A DNA stretch of 64,000 nt from Chitinophagaceae bacterium 26-R-25 (GCA_029906195.1 JARWSJ010000001.1:2852001-2916000), one strand, 5' to 3'; positions 53,924-62,290 are shown, counted from the first letter of the stretch. The notes: generated by a model from the sequence alone, not told the origin. Translations and numbers: made by a program.

Positions 53924-54541
53924 ATGGCCACTAAAAAAAAGGTAGCAAAAAAAGCTCCGGCAAAAAAAGCAGTTGCTAAAAAAGCAGTTGCTAAAAAGGC
54001 CGCTCCAAAAAAGGCCGCGCCTAAAAAAGCAGCAAAAAAAGTTGTTAAGAAAGCCGCACCTAAAAAAGCTGTAAAAAAAGCTGCAAAGAAAGTAGTAAAA
54101 AAGGCAGCTCCTAAGAAAGCGATCAAAAAAGTAGTTAAAAAGGCTGCTACGAAGAAAGCGGCTCCTAAAAAGGCAGCAAAAAAAGCAGCTCCCAAGAAAG
54201 TTGTGAAAAAAGCAGCTCCTGCGAAGAAAGCGGCTCCTAAAAAAGCAGCTCCTGCACCCAAAAAAGCAGCGAAAAAAGCGCCATTGAAAAAAGCACCTGT
54301 AAAAAAAGCAGCTCCAGCTAAAAAAGCAGCTCCTAAAAAAGCAGCAAAGAAAGCCGTTAAAAAAGTAGCTCCAGCTAAAGTTCAACCTTCTCCGGCACCA
54401 ATGGAAGAACCAATTGAAATGCCTGCACCAATGGAGGAACCAACTACTGAGCCTATCTCCCATGATAGCGACGAAAGCGGTCCGGATTCATTTGACGTTC
54501 CTGAAATGCCAAATGATGACAACGATGAAGACGAGGCTTAA
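53924..54541 (+). CDS. Histone H1-like Lys/Ala/Pro-rich protein with acidic tail
   Basis: 205-aa low-complexity protein. Residues 1-150 are almost only Lys, Ala, Pro and Val in KKAAPKK-type repeats, like the C-terminal domain of eukaryotic histone H1 and bacterial Hc1/AlgP-like proteins. Such tails bind DNA or RNA non-specifically. Residues about 152-205 are a distinct tail: Pro/Glu/Met-rich (PAPMEEPIEMPAPMEEP) then strongly acidic (DNDEDEA), which could shield or tune the basic part. It lies on the strand opposite to fusA and rpsG, inside the usual str cluster, with its own terminator. The frame is supported by amino-acid bias and terminator; long antisense frames here are artefacts of the bias. 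Confidence 0.85.
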   Translation: MATKKKVAKKAPAKKAVAKKAVAKKAAPKKAAPKKAAKKVVKKAAPKKAVKKAAKKVVKKAAPKKAIKKVVKKAATKKAAPKKAAKKAAPKKVVKKAAPAKKAAPKKAAPAPKKAAKKAPLKKAPVKKAAPAKKAAPKKAAKKAVKKVAPAKVQPSPAPMEEPIEMPAPMEEPTTEPISHDSDESGPDSFDVPEMPNDDNDEDEA

Positions 54542-54573
54542 TCTCTTCTAAACATATTTTGTAGACGATACAC

Positions 54574-54617
54574 AAAGCGCCAAGACATTTATAAATGCGA
54601 TGGCGCTTTTTTGTTTT
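54574..54617 (+). terminator. Terminator of the histone-like gene
   Basis: Stem AAAGCGCCA/TGGCGCTTT (54574-54582 with 54601-54609) with a palindromic CATTTATAAATG inside the loop, then TTGTTTTT. Confidence 0.8.
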
Positions 54618-54624
54618 TGGGCCC

Positions 54625-54759
54625 ACTGATGACACAGATTGGACCGATTTACACTGATTTTCGCGTGAATCATTGAATAATTGAATATCAGGAAAACAAC
54701 GTGCTGTCACTTCCTTGAAAAAAATCAGCGTAAATCAATCCAATCCGTGTCACCTGTGT
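54625..54759. repeat. Inverted-arm element, word CTGATTTG-type
   Basis: Left arm 54625-54661 and right arm 54721-54759 are inverted near-copies carrying ACTGAT/CGATTT words. It fills the 302-bp gap between the histone-like gene and rpsG together with the terminators. Confidence 0.8.
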
Positions 54760-54782
54760 GCCAAAACCTTGATCGAAGGCAA

Positions 54783-54817
54783 ACAAAAAAACCATCGCTT
54801 ATTTCTAAGCGATGGTC
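54783..54817 (-). terminator. Terminator of the rpsL-rpsG operon
   Basis: Minus strand ACCATCGCTTA/TAAGCGATGGT (perfect 11 bp), GAAA loop, then TTTTTTTG. It shows that the operon ends at rpsG instead of continuing into fusA. Confidence 0.9.
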
Positions 54818-54843
54818 CAATATATAAAGGCTTTGTATACAAC

Positions 54844-55311
54844 TTATACCTTGAAGTGAGAAAAAGCTTTGTTAGCTTCAGCCATACGGTGAGTATCTTC
54901 TTTCTTTTTGAAAGCTCCACCTTCACCTTTTGCTGCTGCTACGATTTCGTTAGCCAATTTGTCTGCCATGCTACGACCGTTTCTTTCACGGCTAAAGCGT
55001 ACCAGCCATTTGATGCTTAAAGAAATCTTTCTGTCAGGACGAACCTCAGAAGGAATTTGGAAAGTAGCACCACCGATACGACGGCTTCTTACTTCTACTC
55101 CAGGAGTTACGTTTGACAACGCTTTTTTCCAAATTTCGTAGCCATCTTCGTTAGTGATTTTAGCTACTTTATCAAGTGCATCATAAAAAATTTCAAATGC
55201 TACACTTTTTTTACCTTGCCACATGATGTTGTTAACAAAACGTGTAACTAGTTTGTCATTATACTTAGCATCAGGGGCTAAAGGTAATTTTTTGGCTTGC
55301 GCTTTCCTCAT
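54844..55311 (-). CDS. rpsG: 30S ribosomal protein S7
   Basis: 155 aa; [22 protein letters not shown] start, [45 protein letters not shown] and the C-terminal NKAFSHFKV are conserved. It nucleates the 3' domain of 16S rRNA and binds its own str mRNA in E. coli. 33 bp after rpsL, same operon. Confidence 0.96.
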   Translation of the reverse strand: MRKAQAKKLPLAPDAKYNDKLVTRFVNNIMWQGKKSVAFEIFYDALDKVAKITNEDGYEIWKKALSNVTPGVEVRSRRIGGATFQIPSEVRPDRKISLSIKWLVRFSRERNGRSMADKLANEIVAAAKGEGGAFKKKEDTHRMAEANKAFSHFKV

Positions 55312-55344
55312 TGGAAAATCTATTTAAACAGCTTGATTAATTAA

Positions 55345-55725
55345 TTATTTTTTCGCTTTTTCTTTCTTAGTACCGTATTTAGAACGGCTCTTCTTCCTGT
55401 CTTTCACACCTGCAGTATCCAAGCTACCACGAACGATGTGGTAACGAACACCTGGCAAATCTTTAACACGACCACCGCGGATTAATACGATTGAGTGCTC
55501 TTGCAGGTTGTGTCCTTCACCTGGAATGTATGCGATAACTTCTACTTTATTCGTCAAACGCACTTTAGCTACTTTACGTAAAGCTGAGTTTGGCTTCTTA
55601 GGCGTAGTAGTGTACACACGTGTACAAACACCACGACGTTGAGGACATGCATCCAGTGCTCTGGACTTGCTCTTTGCTTTAATAATTTCTCTACCTTTTC
55701 TAACTAATTGTTGTATCGTAGGCAT
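55345..55725 (-). CDS. rpsL: 30S ribosomal protein S12
   Basis: 126 aa. [34 protein letters not shown] start; [20 protein letters not shown] (with the Lys43-equivalent region) and [29 protein letters not shown] are diagnostic. The start at 55725 follows the family; in-frame upstream codons from 55752 overlap the promoter zone. First gene of a two-gene str operon. Confidence 0.96.
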   Translation of the reverse strand: MPTIQQLVRKGREIIKAKSKSRALDACPQRRGVCTRVYTTTPKKPNSALRKVAKVRLTNKVEVIAYIPGEGHNLQEHSIVLIRGGRVKDLPGVRYHIVRGSLDTAGVKDRKKSRSKYGTKKEKAKK

Positions 55726-55749
55726 TATAACCTTTTTTATTTGGGACGG

Positions 55750-55781
55750 CAAAGGTAACAGTGATTACCTTAAATACCAAA
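55750..55781 (-). promoter_or_regulatory. Promoter of rpsL-rpsG
   Basis: On the minus strand, TTTG (55778-55781), 20-nt spacer, TACCTTTG (55750-55757): both boxes match the Bacteroidetes consensus exactly. The predicted 5' UTR is about 20 nt. Confidence 0.75.
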
Positions 55782-55836
55782 TTTAAAAATGTTGTTTTCT
55801 AAAAATATTTTTCTCAATGTTGAAAACATGTGGAAA

Positions 55837-56907
55837 TTAAACAGTTAGCAACCAGTTGTATCGGTCTTCAGCCTGGCCGCTTCTGATAGCATCCAGTCTT
55901 TTCTTCACTTCTGGAGTAACCGTCCATTTTTCTGTGTCAAACGTCATCACTTTGTCCTTATATCTCAATTCCTTAATTGGAGAAATAGTGGCAGCAGTGC
56001 CCGTCCCAAACACGTCCTTCACGTTGCCCGCATCGTATTCTTTTATCAATTCGTCTATGCTGATCGGTCTTTCTTCTACCTTCAGGCCAATTTCTTTCAA
56101 AATAGTGATTACACTGTCACGCGTAACGCCGGCCAAAATGGTACCCTCTTCGAGAGAAGGAGTTACGGCTGTGTCACCAATTACAAAAAACACGTTCATT
56201 GTTCCTACTTCCTGCAGCCATTTGTGTTCAAACGCGTCTGTCCAAAGGACCTGATCATACCCTTTATCCTTCGCTACTTTAGCCGGATAGAGGCTACCAG
56301 CATAATTTCCGGCATTTTTTGAGAATCCTACCCCACCAGGCGCAGCTCTTGTATATTTTTCTTCCACATAAATTTTCATTGGTTTGCCATAATAAGGACC
56401 TGTAGGGCTTAAAATGATCATGAATTTATATGTTTCCGAAGCTTTTACACCTAAGGATTCGTCGGTACTGAACATAAACGGACGAATATAAAGAGAGTGA
56501 TTTTCCATTGCTGGAATCCAGCCTTTTTCAAGATCGATCAACTGACGCATCCCATCAATGAAAATCTCTTCGGGCACGGCAGGCATACAAAGGCGCTCAG
56601 CGGAAAGGTTAAAACGTCTGAAATTATCGTATGGACGGAATATGAAAACTTCGCCATTATCGCTTTTGTAAGCTTTAATACCCTCAAAAATTGCCTGTCC
56701 ATAATGCAAAGCCATGTTCGCAGGGCCAATCAGCAATGGTTGATATGGTTTAATTTCCACATTTTTCCATTCGCCATCGACGTAATCAGCTTCCAACATA
56801 TAATCCGTGGAATACTTACCAAATGGAACATTTTCAAGCTTTACACCAGGTAATTTACTCGCGTCAACTTTTGTAACCGGTATTGTATGTGCGGCAATCA
56901 TATTCAT
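55837..56907 (-). CDS. ilvE: Branched-chain amino acid aminotransferase
   Basis: Fold-type IV PLP enzyme for the last step of Val, Leu and Ile synthesis or the first of their breakdown. It resembles the eukaryote-like BCAT group: HYGQAIFEGIKAYK near 68-81, RPYDNFRRFNLSAERLCMP, the PLP Lys197 in GVGFSKNAGNYAGS, FEHKWLQEVGTMNVFFVI, and GTILAGVTRDSVITI. 356 aa, normal. Divergent from the 56961 gene with a 53-bp shared upstream region. Confidence 0.93.
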   Translation of the reverse strand: MNMIAAHTIPVTKVDASKLPGVKLENVPFGKYSTDYMLEADYVDGEWKNVEIKPYQPLLIGPANMALHYGQAIFEGIKAYKSDNGEVFIFRPYDNFRRFNLSAERLCMPAVPEEIFIDGMRQLIDLEKGWIPAMENHSLYIRPFMFSTDESLGVKASETYKFMIILSPTGPYYGKPMKIYVEEKYTRAAPGGVGFSKNAGNYAGSLYPAKVAKDKGYDQVLWTDAFEHKWLQEVGTMNVFFVIGDTAVTPSLEEGTILAGVTRDSVITILKEIGLKVEERPISIDELIKEYDAGNVKDVFGTGTAATISPIKELRYKDKVMTFDTEKWTVTPEVKKRLDAIRSGQAEDRYNWLLTV

Positions 56908-56908
56908 T

Positions 56909-56916
56909 TACATTTG
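56909..56916 (+). promoter_or_regulatory. Candidate -7 box for the 56961 gene
   Basis: TACATTTG, 44 bp before the ATG in the short divergent region. Confidence 0.4.
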
Positions 56917-56960
56917 TGCAAAGAAACGAACAAAGTTTGGGGTTGCCAAAATACAAGACA

Positions 56961-57485
56961 ATGAGTTTTAACAACGTACAATTACCGGGATTTGTAGTCG
57001 CAGACCTTTACAGAAGGCATTTGGTGGAAGATTCTTCGGCCATTCCTAAAATCACCCAGCCATCCGAACCGGCTCCAATAATTGACAAACCCATTCAATT
57101 TTTAGGCAAAAATCTCAAGCAATTTGTGATACTGGCTTGCTATGCGAACGAGGTCTACTTACCGGAGACGCAACTTGAATTTCTTGGAAACATTTTGAAG
57201 GCCTGCCAGTTAAATCTAGGTGATGTTGCCATCGTAAACTGCAATTCACAGGAAGTTAATTTCAATAATATCGGGCAGCTTCAGCCGAAGCACATTATTA
57301 CTTTTGGCGAAGAGCCTCAAATTCGCAATGATTTCAAAACTTCTGCTTTTTTTGAAATAAGCAACAAAAATGGCATAAATGTGATCAATGCGCCAAAACT
57401 TGAATTCCTGAATCAAAATACTCCCGACGGAAAGGTGCTCAAAGGTCAACTTTGGAACAGCCTGAAACAACTCTTAAATATATAA
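56961..57485 (+). CDS. Hypothetical protein upstream of rdgB
   Basis: 174-aa soluble protein. The N-terminus is Pro-rich (residues 25-45); the C-terminal two thirds looks like an alpha/beta fold with strands VILACYAN, DVAIVNCNS and HIITFGE, ending in GQLWNSLKQLLNI. That pattern loosely recalls the DNA polymerase III psi / uracil-DNA-glycosylase-like fold, but I see no catalytic motif and would not name it. The ATG at 56961 is used; an earlier start would overlap ilvE. 12 bp before rdgB, likely one operon. Confidence 0.65.
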   Translation: MSFNNVQLPGFVVADLYRRHLVEDSSAIPKITQPSEPAPIIDKPIQFLGKNLKQFVILACYANEVYLPETQLEFLGNILKACQLNLGDVAIVNCNSQEVNFNNIGQLQPKHIITFGEEPQIRNDFKTSAFFEISNKNGINVINAPKLEFLNQNTPDGKVLKGQLWNSLKQLLNI

Positions 57486-57497
57486 TCCAGTTTTGAC

Positions 57498-58082
57498 ATG
57501 AAGCTTATTTTTGCCACAAACAATCAGCACAAAGTTGATGAAATTCAACATATTATAGGCAACAAGTTCGATGTCATTTCGCTTAAGCAAGCAGGCATTG
57601 ACATAGATATCCCCGAACCACATGACACGTTAGAGGAAAATGCCGTTGAAAAATCTTCCACGATTTACAAATTGACTGATACAGACTGTTTTAGTGAAGA
57701 TACAGGTCTCGAAGTAGAAGCATTGAACGGCGAACCCGGAGTGAAGAGTGCAAGATATGCGGGTGACGTGAAAGATTTTAATAAGAATATAGAAAAGCTT
57801 CTTTTCAAACTTGGTAATGATAATAACAGAAAAGCCCGTTTCAGAACTGTTATCTCCTTAATAATCAATAAAGAACAACATCTTTTTGAAGGGATATGCG
57901 AGGGTGAGATTATTTCTTCGCCAGCGGGTAGCAACGGATTTGGTTATGATTCTGTGTTTGTGCCAGCTGGCGCCACCCGAACTTTTGCAGAAATGACAAT
58001 GGAAGAAAAAAATACCTTCAGCCATCGCAAAAAAGCGACAGAAAAATTAGTTTTATTTTTAAACAAACTGAATATTAGATAG
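57498..58082 (+). CDS. rdgB: Non-canonical purine NTP pyrophosphatase (ITPase)
   Basis: House-cleaning enzyme hydrolysing XTP, ITP and dITP. The N-terminal FATNNQHKVDEI, SEDTGLEVEALNGEPGVKSARYAG at about 67-90, NGFGYDSVFVP near 146 and SHRKKA near 174 cover substrate and metal sites. 194 aa, normal. Follows a hypothetical gene by 12 bp. Confidence 0.94.
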   Translation: MKLIFATNNQHKVDEIQHIIGNKFDVISLKQAGIDIDIPEPHDTLEENAVEKSSTIYKLTDTDCFSEDTGLEVEALNGEPGVKSARYAGDVKDFNKNIEKLLFKLGNDNNRKARFRTVISLIINKEQHLFEGICEGEIISSPAGSNGFGYDSVFVPAGATRTFAEMTMEEKNTFSHRKKATEKLVLFLNKLNIR

Positions 58083-58138
58083 TTTTACTACTGAATCACA
58101 AATAATTACAAATTTTTATCCTGGAAAATAAAAAAGGT

Positions 58139-58702
58139 TTGTCGGAAAGCAACCAAAATATATCAGAATACGACTTAATTCAGGGGTGCCTTGTAGATAA
58201 CAGGCGTTCGCAGGAGGCTTTGTACCAAAAGTTCTCTCCAAAGATGTACGCCATTTGTCTCCGGTACGCCTCAAATTCCGACGACGCAGCTGATCTTTTG
58301 CAGGAAGGATTTATTAAAGTATTTAAGAATTTACAGAAATTCAGAGGAGAAGGGTCGTTTGAGGGATGGATGCGAAGGGTTTTTGTAAACACATGCATTG
58401 AACATTTCCGAAAAAAGGTATATCTAAACAGTATTACCGAAAATGAGGAAAGAACAATAGAGGATTATTCTGCAAATGCATTGGATAATTTGGCCGAAAA
58501 AGATATTGTTCAGCTTATTCAAGAATTATCACCAGGTTACCGCACTGTTTTTAACCTATATGTGGTTGAAGGATTTTCTCACAAGGAAATTGGTGATCTG
58601 TTACAAATTAGTGAGGGTACGAGTAAATCTCAGTTGGCAAGAGCAAAAATGCTTTTACAAAAGAGAGTAAAGGGCCTGATGGAAGAAAAAAAGCTTGATT
58701 AA
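58139..58702 (+). CDS. ECF RNA polymerase sigma factor, TTG start
   Basis: 187-aa sigma-70 family protein. Region 2 is FSPKMYAICLRYASNSDDAADLLQEGFIKVFKNLQKFRGEGSFEGWMRRVFVNTCIEHFRK (about 30-90); region 4 is LSPGYRTVFNLYVVEGFSHKEIGDLLQISEGTSKSQLARAKMLLQKRV (about 128-175). No ATG before region 2; TTG at 58139 just after an AAAAAAGG stretch is the best start. 3 bp before the membrane-protein partner gene. Confidence 0.9.
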   Translation: MSESNQNISEYDLIQGCLVDNRRSQEALYQKFSPKMYAICLRYASNSDDAADLLQEGFIKVFKNLQKFRGEGSFEGWMRRVFVNTCIEHFRKKVYLNSITENEERTIEDYSANALDNLAEKDIVQLIQELSPGYRTVFNLYVVEGFSHKEIGDLLQISEGTSKSQLARAKMLLQKRVKGLMEEKKLD

Positions 58703-58705
58703 AAC

Positions 58706-59563
58706 ATGTCTGATCTACTAAGAAATAAAATGCAGCAATTTGAAGCCACTCCCCCAAAAGGATTGTGGGACAGGATCGCTGCGGATCTTGACGAATCCAC
58801 ATCTTATAAAAACACGTCGGAAAAATTGTCCGGTTACGAGGTCACCCCTCCGCCTGGCATTTTCAACAAGATAGTTGCAGATCTTGAAAGAGACCTTCCA
58901 CAAAAAGGAGCTCCTGTTAGAAAAATTAATACAACATTCAGATGGTCGGCAGCAGCAGCTATTCTGATCGCACTATCTACACTGGGCATTCTTTTCTTTA
59001 ATAGTAGCAAAAAAGAAACAAGCCTGGCTACTGCTACCAAAAGCAATAATCTTCCTGCTGTTCCTCATCAGCGATTAACAAATAATCCTCCAATTGTCGA
59101 GGCGGATGATAGCGCAGATGATGACAATGATAAATCAGTTAAGCATCTTGCATTGAATAAACTCTTACGGTCCGCGCACACCTCAAACATTCGGAACAAA
59201 AACACAGAGACGGCTGACGTTGACTTTGTGGCTTCAAAACCTACGGTGCAAATAACATCCTCAAACATTAAGAGCTCATTATCTGAACTGGCTTCTAAAT
59301 TTGTTTTGAATGGCAACTATATTACTGTGTTGGGACCAAATGGCGAATTGAGAAAAATGTCTTTGAAAATTTTCAATGCAATGCATAGTCATAATTATGC
59401 ATTAGCGTCAAATTCCGATGGTCAAAATACGGTTATTGAGAACACGGTGATGGAAAAGAAGTTTAGTGAATGGAGAACCAAAATTGTTCAGGCAGGTTAT
59501 GCACCCAATGCATTTAACGGGATGGATATTTTAAATCTTAAGGACCTGATAAAAGAAAATTAA
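58706..59563 (+). CDS. Putative membrane-anchored partner of the upstream ECF factor
   Basis: 285 aa. The N-terminal 75 residues contain two copies of a short motif, FEATPPKGLWDRIAADLDE and YEVTPPPGIFNKIVADLER, an internal duplication that could be the sigma-binding part. A single membrane helix (AAAAILIALSTLGILFF, about 78-95) is followed by a Ser/Asn/Asp-rich linker and a C-terminal periplasmic region. Topology and the 3-bp gap fit an anti-sigma-like regulator, but no named domain is seen. Confidence 0.65.
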   Translation: MSDLLRNKMQQFEATPPKGLWDRIAADLDESTSYKNTSEKLSGYEVTPPPGIFNKIVADLERDLPQKGAPVRKINTTFRWSAAAAILIALSTLGILFFNSSKKETSLATATKSNNLPAVPHQRLTNNPPIVEADDSADDDNDKSVKHLALNKLLRSAHTSNIRNKNTETADVDFVASKPTVQITSSNIKSSLSELASKFVLNGNYITVLGPNGELRKMSLKIFNAMHSHNYALASNSDGQNTVIENTVMEKKFSEWRTKIVQAGYAPNAFNGMDILNLKDLIKEN

Positions 59564-59577
59564 AAAACGCTATTTCC

Positions 59578-59585
59578 TACCTTTG
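59578..59585 (+). promoter_or_regulatory. -7 box directly before the thioesterase start
   Basis: TACCTTTG ends five bases before the ATG at 59591. If used, the mRNA would have almost no leader. Confidence 0.45.
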
Positions 59586-59590
59586 AATCT

Positions 59591-60034
59591 ATGGCGCGAA
59601 TTAAAATTGATTTACCAAAGGCATTTACTTTTTCCACGTCTATAGACATACGTATTTCAGATCTCAATTATGGTGGCCATGTTGGCAACGACACTATACT
59701 TTCATTACTGCACGAGGCCAGGGTTCGCTTCTTACAACACTACGGATATTCCGAACTTAATCTTGAAGGAATTGGCATCATCATGGGCGACGTGGCGATT
59801 GAGTACAAGGCCGAGGGCTTCTACGGGGACAGGTTAAATATCCAGGTTTGTGCCGATGAATTCACAAGAGTTTCATTCGATATCTTTTATAAAATTGAAA
59901 AAGAACACGACGGTAGAAACGTTGTGGTGGCTATTGCTAAAACAGGTATCGTAGGCTATGACTACAACTTGAAAAAAGTGACTGCAATACCAGAAAAAGC
60001 AAAACTAATATTAACGGAAACTAGTAGCCATTAA
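59591..60034 (+). CDS. Hotdog-fold acyl-CoA thioesterase (YbgC/4HBT-like)
   Basis: 147-aa single hotdog domain. The central helix has DLNYGGHVGNDTILSLLHEARVRFLQHYGYSE, in which the Asp-x-N-x-GGHVGND block replaces the usual D-x-x-G-H-V-N-N. VAIEYKAEGFYGDRLNIQ follows. Acyl-CoA substrates are typical; chain length unknown. Confidence 0.85.
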   Translation: MARIKIDLPKAFTFSTSIDIRISDLNYGGHVGNDTILSLLHEARVRFLQHYGYSELNLEGIGIIMGDVAIEYKAEGFYGDRLNIQVCADEFTRVSFDIFYKIEKEHDGRNVVVAIAKTGIVGYDYNLKKVTAIPEKAKLILTETSSH

Positions 60035-60043
60035 GCTTTACCG

Positions 60044-60232
60044 CTATTCGTGATTTAAGCGATAAGCCACGTGTTGATTTATTTGTACGGAGGAAGAAGG
60101 ATTCTCGCTTTGCTCGAAAATCATGGTAGAACGATCTTTATTATTTTGCTGATTATGTTTTACGACGTGCATCACAGTAATCAGAACTAATTCACCCAAT
60201 AGAAGTAAGGCCGGTAAGTTTCTTTTTTGCAT
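60044..60232 (-). CDS. Small single-helix membrane protein (hypothetical)
   Basis: 62-aa frame starting MQKRNLPALLLLGELVLITVMHVV, one likely membrane helix, followed by a polar tail. It converges on the thioesterase gene with a 9-bp gap. No homologue recognised. Supported only by a plausible start and topology. Confidence 0.4.
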   Translation of the reverse strand: MQKRNLPALLLLGELVLITVMHVVKHNQQNNKDRSTMIFEQSENPSSSVQINQHVAYRLNHE

Positions 60233-60413
60233 ACAAAGGGAATTTATTATTCTACAATCGGCCAGCAAATCGTTTTAGACAGGACAAGGATTCCCTATCA
60301 CACTAAAATATTCATTAATATCCTAAAATCAAAATTATCGCTGCATTTTAAATAAAAAGCAGCTTTCCTTTATAACATTTTGCATATCAACACTTTCTCG
60401 TATTAATTCTTCG

Positions 60414-61211
60414 TTAACTATTCAATATCTTATTATAACTGGTAACGATGCCCCTAATGAGCGATGAACTGAATCCCTGGTGCTCCATTTCATTTAACCC
60501 TGCTATTGTACATCCTTTTGGAGTGGTCACCTTATCGATTTCCTGTTCAGGATGCGCTCCTTTTAAAAGAAGAAGATCTGCCGCTCCTTTTACAGTTTGT
60601 GCTGCAATAAGACTAGCGGTTGCTGCACTAAAACCGATTTCTATGCCTCCCTGGATATTGGCGCGAATATATCTCATTGCAAAAGCAGTACCACAGGCAC
60701 CCAGCACCGTAGCCGCATCCATTAGCTTTTCGTCGATCATTGCAACTTTGCCCAATTTCTCAAAAAGGTTCTTTATAAAGTCAACCTGGGTACTATTTGC
60801 CCCTTTATGACTTATGCACGTCATGCTCTCCTGGATCGCGATCGCGGTATTCGGCATTGCCCGGAATAAAGGAACATTTTTCTGAACGGCATTCTGCATA
60901 TCTTCTATGAAAATTCCGGTTATAACGGAGACCAGTATATGTTTTTGAGGATCCAATTCTGCTTTAAAGCCATCCAGCACATCTTTTATTTGAAAAGGTT
61001 TTACAGCAAGTATTACAACATCGCTGTTTTTTACGGCTTCAATGTTATCTGAAGTGACGTTTACACCTCTATTTTTTAGCGCCTCAAGTTCTGCGAGATT
61101 TCTGCGTGTGATGGTAATGTCGGCTGGTTTGGAGAATTCGCTTTTCAATAACCCTTCTGCTATAGCTGTGCCAAGGTTTCCGCCGCCTATTATTGCTATC
61201 TTATTGTACAT
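60414..61211 (-). CDS. proC: Pyrroline-5-carboxylate reductase
   Basis: Last step of proline synthesis. NAD(P)-binding IIGGGNLGTAIAEGLLKS at 6-23, VVILAVKPFQI near 70, FRAMPNTAIAIQESMT near 115, and the C-terminal dimer signature TTPKGCTIAGLNEMEHQGF near 230-248. 265 aa, normal. Separated from hldD by a hairpin terminator. Confidence 0.94.
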   Translation of the reverse strand: MYNKIAIIGGGNLGTAIAEGLLKSEFSKPADITITRRNLAELEALKNRGVNVTSDNIEAVKNSDVVILAVKPFQIKDVLDGFKAELDPQKHILVSVITGIFIEDMQNAVQKNVPLFRAMPNTAIAIQESMTCISHKGANSTQVDFIKNLFEKLGKVAMIDEKLMDAATVLGACGTAFAMRYIRANIQGGIEIGFSAATASLIAAQTVKGAADLLLLKGAHPEQEIDKVTTPKGCTIAGLNEMEHQGFSSSLIRGIVTSYNKILNS

Positions 61212-61230
61212 GGTGTCGGTTTTATATAAT

Positions 61231-61269
61231 AGAAAAAGCCATCACTAAAATAGTGAAATGGCTTTTTCT
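61231..61269. terminator. Bidirectional hairpin terminator
   Basis: AGAAAAAGCCAT and ATGGCTTTTTCT arms pair (61231-61242 with 61258-61269) with an inner CACTA/TAGTG stem. It serves hldD on the minus strand. Confidence 0.85.
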
Positions 61270-61292
61270 ATGTTTTAATTCTGATTGCGAAT

Positions 61293-62270
61293 TTAGTAAA
61301 ACTTTGCCTGCGATAAATAATTTCTCACATAATCCTGCACTCCTTCTTCTAATGAATAAAATTTATCGGTGTACCCTGCATCGAAAAGCTTTTGCATATT
61401 CGCTTCTGTGAAATATTGGTATTTGTCGCGAATATCTTCGGGCATGTCGATGAACTGAATATTCAGTGTTGTGTCTATACCTGCAAATGTTGCTTTTACC
61501 AAATCTTCGAACGCTCTTGCTTTGCCGGTACCAAGGTTATATATCCCTGATGCAGGTTTGTTTTGCATGAGCCAATAACAAACTTTGATAACATCTTTAA
61601 CGTACACAAAGTCTCGAAGCTGTTGACCATCTTTAAAGTCGGGCCTGTGTGACCTGAACAGCTTTACCAGTCCATCTTTCTTTATTTGATTGAAGGAATG
61701 GAATATTACGCTAGCCATTCTCGCTTTGTGATATTCGTTTGGTCCATAAACGTTGAAAAATTTTAGTCCCGCCCAAAATGGAGGTTGTGCCGATTGCTGA
61801 ATCGCCCATTTGTCAAACTCATTTTTGGATATACCATAAGGATTCAGTGGCTTAAGTTTGAAAGGCAATTCGTGGTTGTCATCGTAGCCAAATTCACCTC
61901 CTCCGTATGTTGCAGCGGAAGAAGCATACACCAACGGAACATTTTTGCCAACGCAATAATTCCATATTTTTTGGGAATACTCAACGTTGAGATGCTCGTG
62001 TATAGCGTAGTTAAATTCGGTGGTATCTGTTCTGGCCCCGATGTGAAATATGAAATCAATCGCAGGATCATTCTTCTGCAACCAATCGAAGAAGGATTCT
62101 CTTTCTATTTTCTGAAGGTATGTTTTACCCTGAAGATTGGGTTCTTTGTCGGCTCTTGAAAATTCATCAACAAGTAACAAATTCGTATACCCCTGACTGT
62201 TAAGAAAACCCACCAGGCAGCTTCCGATAAAGCCAGCGGCGCCGGTTACAACTATTGTGGATTCGTTCAT
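61293..62270 (-). CDS. hldD: ADP-L-glycero-D-manno-heptose 6-epimerase
   Basis: Extended SDR epimerase making the heptose of LPS inner core. VVTGAAGFIGSCLVGFLNSQG (NAD-binding, 7-27), FHIGARTDTTEF, the catalytic YGISKNEFDKW near 148 (Tyr and Lys), and FFNVYGPNEYHKARMASVIFH near 172 are typical of HldD. 325 aa. Supports a Gram-negative envelope. Confidence 0.92.
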   Translation of the reverse strand: MNESTIVVTGAAGFIGSCLVGFLNSQGYTNLLLVDEFSRADKEPNLQGKTYLQKIERESFFDWLQKNDPAIDFIFHIGARTDTTEFNYAIHEHLNVEYSQKIWNYCVGKNVPLVYASSAATYGGGEFGYDDNHELPFKLKPLNPYGISKNEFDKWAIQQSAQPPFWAGLKFFNVYGPNEYHKARMASVIFHSFNQIKKDGLVKLFRSHRPDFKDGQQLRDFVYVKDVIKVCYWLMQNKPASGIYNLGTGKARAFEDLVKATFAGIDTTLNIQFIDMPEDIRDKYQYFTEANMQKLFDAGYTDKFYSLEEGVQDYVRNYLSQAKFY

Positions 62271-62290
62271 AATTCCAATTATTCTTGAAT

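Noticed and set aside
53905-54463. Two long antisense reading frames (about 118 and 183 aa) over the histone-like gene
   Set aside because: They arise from the AAA/GCA/GCT codon bias read in reverse (Phe/Leu/Ala-rich strings), have no plausible domain, and the sense frame has a proper terminator.
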